Below are positions 57,502 to 64,000 of a stretch of 64,000 nt of DNA, piece after piece. How positions within the stretch are numbered: position 1 is the first letter of the stretch; each line of letters starts with the position of its first letter. The notes beneath the pieces were generated by a model. The model saw only the letters and a list, made by a program, of their open reading frames with translations, was not told the DNA's origin and did no database searches. The stretch is from Epiperipatus broadwayi (lineage: Eukaryota; Onychophora; Udeonychophora; Euonychophora; Peripatidae): assembly GCA_028023455.1 (NCBI GenBank), contig JAQFVV010000017.1, forward strand, positions 7,222,098 through 7,286,097. Direction: 5' to 3'. The position numbers were made by a program, and so were the translations under genes.

Positions 57502-58725
57502 TTATATTTTCATTATATAGCTGTGTTTATTTTCTGTTTGTTGATTTTTACTTGGAACACCTTTTGTTTTATTGAGATGCTGATCCTGTGATGTAATTGC
57601 TGTATTTTGTGTTGTGGTTTCTTGCGAGTTATTTTTGTTTGAAACTTGGGTGTCTGTGTTAGTTTTTGTGTTATTATTTTTTTGGTTGGTCTTTGGGATA
57701 GGCAATTCTAATCCGTTATCATTTTTGTTTGTGGGTGTTTGAACATGTTTTTTTCTGGTTTCTATTATTGGGTTGCCAATGGATGTAGTGTTATTATAAA
57801 TTTTATTTTCATCATCACTGGGTTGTTCTGGGGAGAGGATTTTAGTTTGCTCACAGTGATTGCTTTTTGTGTTATCGCACTGAGTTGCTAGGTGTCCTCT
57901 CTGTCCACAGCCAAAACAATGTGGCTTTAGACCTCTTATGTTAAGAGAGAGTGTCGCTTCTTGATCTGTAATCTGTGTTGGAATCATTGAGGCATCTATG
58001 TTTTTATGTAGTTTTATTTTAAATTCAAAATGATTACTACATATCGGTATAGGTGTGTCTTTTAAATATTTAGGCTGTAGGGCAATTACTTTTCCAAACG
58101 GGTTTATCATTTTTTGAAAATCTTGTATGTTGTATTTAAGATAAGTATTTTTAAGCACTCCAGTAATTATATTTTTCTGGTTTTCATCTATAATTACGAG
58201 TGCATAATTATCAAGTGCTAAAATAGTGGATTAAAAACGTTCTTTTTGCTGCTGAGTATAAAAATCAATGGTTATATATCGAGAATTTGGATGGTCAGCG
58301 ATACAAGAGATTGTTTCCCATAGTGCATTTTGCGTGATTGCTTCATATAATAAAGCTTTTGGGAAATGATATAATGAGCATTGATTATCAGTTATTGCGA
58401 GTACTAACGATGTTGGTGAAAAAAACCTGCAAAATGTTTCAAATAACATACGAGGCACCATATTACAGAAACAGTCCATCACATTTTCAAGCGTTTCTTT
58501 TGTCCAGATTGCGGCTGGGGGTTGATTTTCTTCTCGAGTGTTTAGATCAAGATTTTTTATATCATTTGTGTTTGTTCTATGGAAACACAGTATTTGGGTT
58601 GGTGCTGTAGTATTGCTATTACTTTTAAGTACTTTTGCATACGAAATAGGCGATGTTGAAACTAACGATGTTGTTAATTTTGTATTGGTGCTTAATTCGC
58701 TCATGCTTGACTGGGCAGTAGCCAT
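57502..58725 (-). pseudogene. LINE-C ORF1 (RNA-binding protein)
   Basis: First part 58725-58231 (Met, Ser/Thr-rich start MATAQSSMSELS, 164 codons), then two shifts near 58200-58230, then 58158-57502 (218 codons). The second part holds a CCHC knuckle, CFGCGQRGHLATQC, and a long Asn/Thr/Lys-rich tail (KNNNTKTNTD). The region before it (LKNTYLKYN..KMINPFGKVI) may be an RRM-like fold, judged only by its 'GKVIALQPKYL' look. In living elements this protein coats the RNA. Confidence 0.75.
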
Positions 58726-58946
58726 GATTTATTCTGGCTCAAGTCAGTATTTTTTTTTAAAAAAAAAAGATATGAAAACACACCGATATTTTTTCAAAAA
58801 ACACTATTAATCTATTATATGATTCGACTTTTCCTGTATTATGTTTGTTTTGCGAATAACAAGTTGGAACAAAAGAAAAAAATAAATACTTACATCGGAG
58901 AACTTAAGGATTGCTTCTTACCTCAGCAGAGATTTGCTGCGGGATC

Positions 58947-59058
<112 letters not shown>

Positions 59059-59944
59059 TTAATGTTTTTTAAAATTATATAGTTCATACATTACAGTAGG
59101 AGAGTTGACGATTCCTTGGGCCAATTCCCACAAAGACTTTAATAATGGAAGGCTGGTCTGTTGTTTATACCGTAGTTCTCAATCTGGTGGCTGCCTTAGC
59201 TGGTTCATCCTGGTACTATTGAATTGCAGTACCCATATGATTCAGGGTCTGCAACAGTACCATTCATAATTCAACAGTACCAATCATAATTTAACAGTCA
59301 TTTCATTTTTAAAAAGGTGAGAGAGAGTGAGCAGTGCGTCTTATCACTCTCCTCAAAAAAAATCAACCTGGAACTATTTTTAATTTGGATATTTTTCTTT
59401 TTATAGTAATCCTCCGGATTCACTGAACATAGTTTCCTGTTCCAATCATTTTCATTAAGGTCCGAGCATTTGTTTACTGCTTCTATTGGCCACCTAATTT
59501 TTTTGTTCTCTTATCTATATCTTCGTCTGACTTTTTTATATAAGTGCCCCCAAGGGCTAGTTTGCTTTTCATTTCATTTATAAAACAATCATTTCCATTT
59601 ACTGAGATTACATAAGAATCTTTTAACAAAAATATTTTATCTTTAGATCTTGTATTTTTTTTTATAAAAAAGTATGTCATTCAAATATCTTTTTTTTTAT
59701 TTTAAAAAGAAAATAATACTTTTAAAGTTTTCATTGCATCTGTGTGAATATATATATACATTTAACAACTCTTTTAATTTTTTAGCTTTTAGTTTTTTAT
59801 TTAGGAATTAAGTTCATTTTAATCTTAAATTTATGTAACGGCATATTATATACCATTACAATATATATAAAGATTAATAAATAAATACAAGATTATTATT
59901 AATTTTTAGTGTACACATCAAATATATAAAAATTATTTTAACTA
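59059..59944. other. No gene seen; possible hAT end
   Basis: 59170-59215 (gtagttctcaatctggtggc, tgccttagctgg) resembles a hAT terminus but no partner end was found. The minus frame 59483-59680 has no motif. Confidence 0.4.
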
Positions 59945-61125
59945 TACTTTTAATGTTTCCAATCATCTAATAATGGCCATTTCCCATCTAAATGTATTGG
60001 ATTTTGAGTCATGTGTAAGGTTTTATAACATTTTTTGATAATTTTTAATATATTTTATTACTTGAATACTTTGTCACAATTTATTTTATGACCAATATCT
60101 AAAAATAAATATATCAATGATTTTGCATCTTTTCTTTTAATTGTGCTTTTCAACTGTAGATTTTCTGATTGGCCTATATATTTCATATTGCATGGTTACA
60201 ATTAATTTTATAAACTGTTTCTACTCTATTTTTAATATTATCAATTCTTTTAACATTATATATCCATTTCTCTAAAAATGTATTATTTTTCATCCTATCT
60301 TAATATTATTTACAAACTTTTCTTCAATCAATATCTTATATACACTTACTGAATATGATACTGAAATACATTTTTTATTTTTCTTGAATTATTTGTATCT
60401 TTATTGTTTAATTTTTTCTAATATCTTTTCTTTTAGTACCTATCTCTAAATGATTATTCTCAACTTGCAATTTTTGTCTACATGCTTCTTCTGTATTCAA
60501 TGTTAGTCTCATCTTTTAGTTTAAAACCTTTCAAAATGTTATTTTCTGAGACCATGATTGGTATGAATCCACAGCATTTATTCCTCTTTTTATACAACAT
60601 TACATTAAAGATAAAGAAAACGGAGTAATAATTGATTCAAATTTATACAAATCATGGTCTCAGAAAATAGTGATTTTGAAAGGTTTCAAATTTAAAACAA
60701 ATAAGAAGTGGGTTTTAATAATATTCAGTAGATGTATAGAAGATATAATCAAAAAATTTATATGATATTAAAATAGTATGCAAAAGTAATAAATTTTTAG
60801 CAGAATGGATATGTTGTATGAAAAAAATTTGGTAATATTAAAATTTTTATAAAATTGTGTCAATGTAATATGAACTATATAGGTCAATAAGGAATAACTG
60901 TAGTCGAAAGAGGAAAGATATCATATAAAAAATGTAAAATCAGAGCCATATATTTATTTTTTAAATGCCAGCCCTAGAATAAATTGAAAGAAAAATCTTC
61001 AAGATAGAAAGTATTATAAAACTTTATATATTAAAGAAAACAAATATATAAACATGATTAAAGGTCAAGTACAATTTGATGGGAAATGGTCATTATTAGA
61101 CGATTATAAATTTTAAAAGTATAAT
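59945..61125. pseudogene. Two opposed PLE remnants (head to head)
   Basis: Minus half (59945-60560): from the centre outward, WSQKITF, KEEK-rich text, FLEKWIYNVKRIDNIKNRVE then TVYKINCNHA and an ANQK block replacing YIGQ, ending with MGNGHY-like text. Plus half (60600-61125): DKENGVIIDSNLYKSWSQKI, FIKLCQCNMNYIGQ-stop-G (the YIGQ box is clear), and a C-terminus FDGKWSLLDDYKF. The two halves are diverged inverted copies (gaccatgattggt / atcatggtctcagaaaata) meeting near 60575. Both are full of stops. They are the RT end plus GIY-YIG domain of one PLE family. Confidence 0.6.
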
Positions 61126-61773
61126 TAAAATATTTTATGTAGATTTGATTTGCATCTTGAAATATTAGATAGAATAAGCTTATATTTATTTATTAATCTT
61201 TATATATAATATTTAAATACAAGTAAAGGGTATATGTTTTTAATGTATTAGAATTTGAATGGTGTTCACTAGATGGCGTTACTACAAAATATTTTATCTT
61301 GTGATAATTAAAAGATCATATCTTGATAATATTTCTATAAGTTTACTTTAAAGTCATTTATTATCCATTTTATTTAAGATTCATTAATATTAAAATTTTT
61401 ACATAGTTTTTATTTTACTTGTTATATTTTTAAATTTCTCACTTAAGATTTTTCTATATGAAATTTATATTATAGTATTATTTACTTGTTGTGCACTGAG
61501 TAAATAAATAAATCTATCCATCTATCTGTCTGATTTTATGTTTGGTCATCTATCTGTTCATTGGCTGATCTATCTATCCAATCATTCATCCTTCCATTTA
61601 TCTAAAACATTTTTATTTTTTTTATTCATGTGTTCATTCATTTTTGCTTCTATTCTAACTATATATTTATTTCTTTATTCTAATCTAATATAAAAAATTA
61701 GATATATTAACTTTTCAATTGCCACTTTTTTAAAAAACATGCATATATATATATATTGAACTCTTTACTAAAG
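61126..61773. other. Putative intron; degenerate ATCT/ATCC repeats
   Basis: AT-rich. 61508-61600 is a loose ATCT/ATCC repeat. The last part (tatatatattgaactctttactaaag) provides a branch-point-like ctaac/tactaa and the 3' splice site of the next exon. Confidence 0.5.
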
Positions 61774-62015
61774 CTTGTCAAGTGATATCTCGAACAACTA
61801 TAGGCAAAGGAATTTGCTTTCCTACAGTGTTCTGTAACTACTTCCATATTTCCAGTAATGTTCAAGGAGACTGTCCTATAAATAGTTGCTGTTTTGTAAC
61901 ATCCACCATTCCTAAACCAGTACCCGTTTGTGGCAAGAAAGGAAGCTCGGATTTAAGAATTACTCCACGCATTCTTGGAGGAGCAGAAAGTGGAGAAAAA
62001 GAATTTTGTTGGCAG
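61774..62015 (+). CDS. Serine protease exon: CLIP-like domain plus activation site
   Basis: One internal exon of a secreted trypsin-like (S1) zymogen. The acceptor is AG at 61772-61773; the frame starts after two bases of a split codon and is open for 80 codons to CAG/GTAATT (donor at 62016), phase 0. Six cysteines (C-x13-C-x5-C-x12-C-x4-CC: ...GKGIC, PTVFC, VQGDC, PINSCC) form a CLIP-like disulfide domain. A linker with PVPVCGKK supplies the Cys that usually ties the pro-part to the catalytic domain. Then comes RITPRILGGAESGEKEFCWQ: cleavage after Arg would free the new N-terminus ILGG. The usual 'PWQ' Pro is Cys here. The His, Asp and Ser exons lie outside the window to the right. Such enzymes work in arthropod clotting, immunity or development; which one is not decided. 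Confidence 0.8.
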
Positions 62016-62453
62016 GTAATTTATATATGTAGTCGTTTATGATTTTTTATTTAATTATTTTATTTATTATTTACATCAACTTAAAAATCAGAATATATTC
62101 ATATATATATATTGTTAAAAGGAGATTGCCTTGACAATAGTTTGGAAATTGTTGATTATTATTGATTTTGGGATTGTCTAAGTGGTGACTAGCTTTTAAT
62201 AATATATATATAATAGATGCTTTTCTATGTATATACTATACATGTGAAGTTTAAAAATATAATAGTTATTAATAATAAATTGAGAGAACACATTTACAAA
62301 TGTACTCACTGCGTATTAATATTTTTTATTAGTCATTCATTAGAGTGGAGATTATCCAATAATGAATAATATTTCTGTAGAGTAATTTTCACAGCACCAT
62401 TCTCATGGAAGGTAGGAACTGCTTTCTATCCGCTTTTAATATTTATTAATTAA
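62016..62453. other. Intron after the protease exon
   Basis: AT-rich, with TA-rich runs near 62100 and 62200. No gene or exon signal seen. Confidence 0.5.
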
Positions 62454-63262
62454 ACCATATAATTCTATAATTAAAACCACTTCTTTTCTTTTCAAAAACT
62501 TTATTTGATGCATATATATATCCACTTATTTCCAACGTTTCGACTATCTTTACTTTATAGTCATTTTCAAGGATCTAGAAAAAACATTACATTATAAACA
62601 AACTTCACATAATAAAAACAAAAAAAATAAATAATCAAAAACAATATAAAGCATATAAACCCCATAAAATTTAAAAATAAATAAAATACATTAAAATCAA
62701 TTAAATTAAAAACACAAAACAGACACCACACTTACTTGACTCCCTTCTCAAAAAACTTTTCCTTTTCACATTTTCTTTTATCCAAAAAACCAATTGTTAC
62801 AATAAAAAACTTATTTCCTTCTTCTTTCTTATATACTTCAAAAATTTTTGGAAATAAATTCATTTTTGAAGTATATAAGAAAGAAGAAGGAAATAAGTTT
62901 TTTATTGTAACAATTGGTTTTTTGGATAAAAGAAAATGTAAAAAGGGAAAGTTTTTTGAGAAGGGAGTCAAGTAAGTGTGGTGTATGTTTTGTGTTTTTA
63001 ATTTAATTGATTTTAATGTATTTTATTTATTTTTAAATTTTATGGGGTTTATATGTTTTATATTGTTTTTGATTATTATTATTATTATTTTTTTGGTTTT
63101 ATTATGTGAAGTTTGTTTATAATGTAATATGTTTTTTCTAGATCCTTCAAAATGACTATAAAGTAAAGATAGTCGAAACGTTGGAAATAAGTGGATATAT
63201 ATATGCATCAAATAAAGTTTTTGAAAAGAAAAGAAGTGGTTTTAATTATAGAATTATGTGGC
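62454..63262. repeat. R6, near-perfect 0.8 kb palindrome
   Basis: Arms of about 405 bp meet at about 62858 with almost no loop. The outer ends ataattctataattaaaacc and ggttttaattatagaattat match. Both arms read, away from the centre, FEVYKKEEGNKFFIVTIGFL then DKRKC and EKGVK-stop, which is why mirrored frames occur (62732-62971 minus, 62736-62975 plus). A block gactataaagtaaagatagt with cgaaacgttgg lies in each arm. No target duplication found. Probably a retroelement 3' end duplicated in inverted form, as for the PLE foldbacks, but its family is not recognised. Confidence 0.8.
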
Positions 63263-63363
63263 TATATGTACTGTATATTTTTGAAAAGAAAAAAGGATTG
63301 AGTCGTGATTAGAAATAGAAGTAAATGGATTTGTTATTAATTAAACTGTAGTTATTTGCTATA

Positions 63364-63545
63364 TTTATATATTAAACAATGATAAGTATATATGTAAGAG
63401 ATTGTGGTCTGGGCCAACTGATGAGTTCTGGTACAGCATGAAATGTGCATCTTGGGAATCATAGATCTTTTTCATGTCTTTGGTCATGTGTTTATGATTA
63501 CTTTCCTCCACAAGTTGTTAAAAGTGGATAGAAACCAGTTCTTAC
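63364..63545 (+). repeat. R2 fragment
   Basis: Right-arm R2 sequence (gtggtctgggccaactgatg, gtacagcatgaaatg, ttggtcatgtgtttatg). One arm only. Confidence 0.7.
63414..63455 (+). ncRNA. Hammerhead ribozyme (R2 type) with compensatory stem III
   Basis: CCAA (stem I), CTGATGA (63419-63425), GTTC-TGGTACA-GCAT (stem II partly open), GAAA, stem III TG-TG-CA, TC at the cut site, TTGG. Stem III reads UG/CA where other copies have UA/UA, so both sides changed and pairing is kept. Confidence 0.65.
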
Positions 63546-63718
63546 TTTGTGTGAGAGTGGTGTAGTGAAAATTACACTACAAAAATGTTATTTATAATTG
63601 GATAATCTCTAGTCTAATAAATGCGTAATAATAATTATTAATATACTTACATTGAATGATTTGTGTCAAAGTTGTGAGAGCATCACTTTTGACACACCAA
63701 TTAAATTGTAGTAAATTG

Positions 63719-64000
<282 letters not shown>

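Noticed and set aside
55464-58810. Plus-strand frames of 60-90 codons
   Set aside because: Shadows of the minus-strand LINE-C coding regions.
62520-62580. Hammerhead-like string (tgactat...atagtc, CGAAAC) in the 62454-63262 palindrome
   Set aside because: The GAAAC and stem II are there, but no 7-nt CUGANGA core fits and stem III plus the UH cleavage site cannot be drawn.
62732-62975. Two mirrored 79-codon genes
   Set aside because: Both are the same palindrome arm read from either strand; one retroelement-like frame end, not two genes.

Overview
This window is AT-rich, intron/intergenic-type animal DNA. It has no operons, no bacterial or phage genes and almost no long open reading frames. 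The only clear host gene piece is one exon near the right end (61774-62015, +). It encodes a six-cysteine CLIP-like domain joined to the activation site (R/ILGG) of a chymotrypsin-family serine protease, with splice signals on both sides. That domain pairing is typical of arthropods, and with the low GC and heavy load of Penelope-like elements it suggests a chelicerate-like arthropod. The organism call is inference.

Layout. 1-5.1 kb: Penelope-like (PLE) endonuclease remnants, a tandem array of tRNA-like units, and foldback repeats. 5.1-13 kb: AT-rich DNA with one weak candidate exon, an unclassified 0.9 kb repeat (R5) and a hAT MITE. 13-21 kb: foldback repeats of family R1, an RTE-like LINE fragment, a pogo-like transposon split by foldback R3, a 116-bp satellite and a Merlin/ISXO2-like transposase relic. 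23-36 kb: R1 and R2 copies, tRNA-derived SINEs, LINE ends, a 1.1 kb R2 palindrome and a PLE remnant. 37-51 kb: LINE fragments, a 2.7 kb hAT element with a perfect 8-bp target duplication (itself split by a 1.8 kb insertion), and two opposed copies of a CR1-like LINE (LINE-A) with R1, hAT and PLE sequences between and inside them. 51.9-59 kb: second R5 copy and a nearly full-length but frame-broken LINE (LINE-C, minus strand) lying between two ATT microsatellites. 59-64 kb: opposed PLE remnants, the protease exon, a 0.8 kb palindrome, an R2 fragment and an ATCT microsatellite running off the end.

Main find. The two commonest foldback families, R1 and R2, each carry a hammerhead ribozyme fold. 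In R1: stem I UCCUCA/UGGGGA, core CUGAUGA, stem II UGGC/GCCA with loop CACAA, GAAA, a one-pair stem III (C-UA-G), and UC at the cleavage site (best copies 43680-43721 minus and 35349-35390 plus). In R2: stem I ACCAA/UUGGU, CUGAUGA, stem II AUGC/GCAU, GAAA, stem III UA-UG-UA, UA (28844-28887 plus, 28009-28052 minus, 63414-63455 plus). Several stems show compensatory changes between copies. Six R1 copies are flanked by perfect 12-18 bp direct repeats and one R2 copy by 11 bp, which points to insertion by target-primed reverse transcription. One R1 locus holds two direct units with ribozymes 423 bp apart. Together this matches hammerhead-carrying, non-autonomous retroelements (retrozymes) that may depend on the PLE machinery whose remains lie in the same window. 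The families themselves are, as far as can be judged without a search, candidates for being undescribed.
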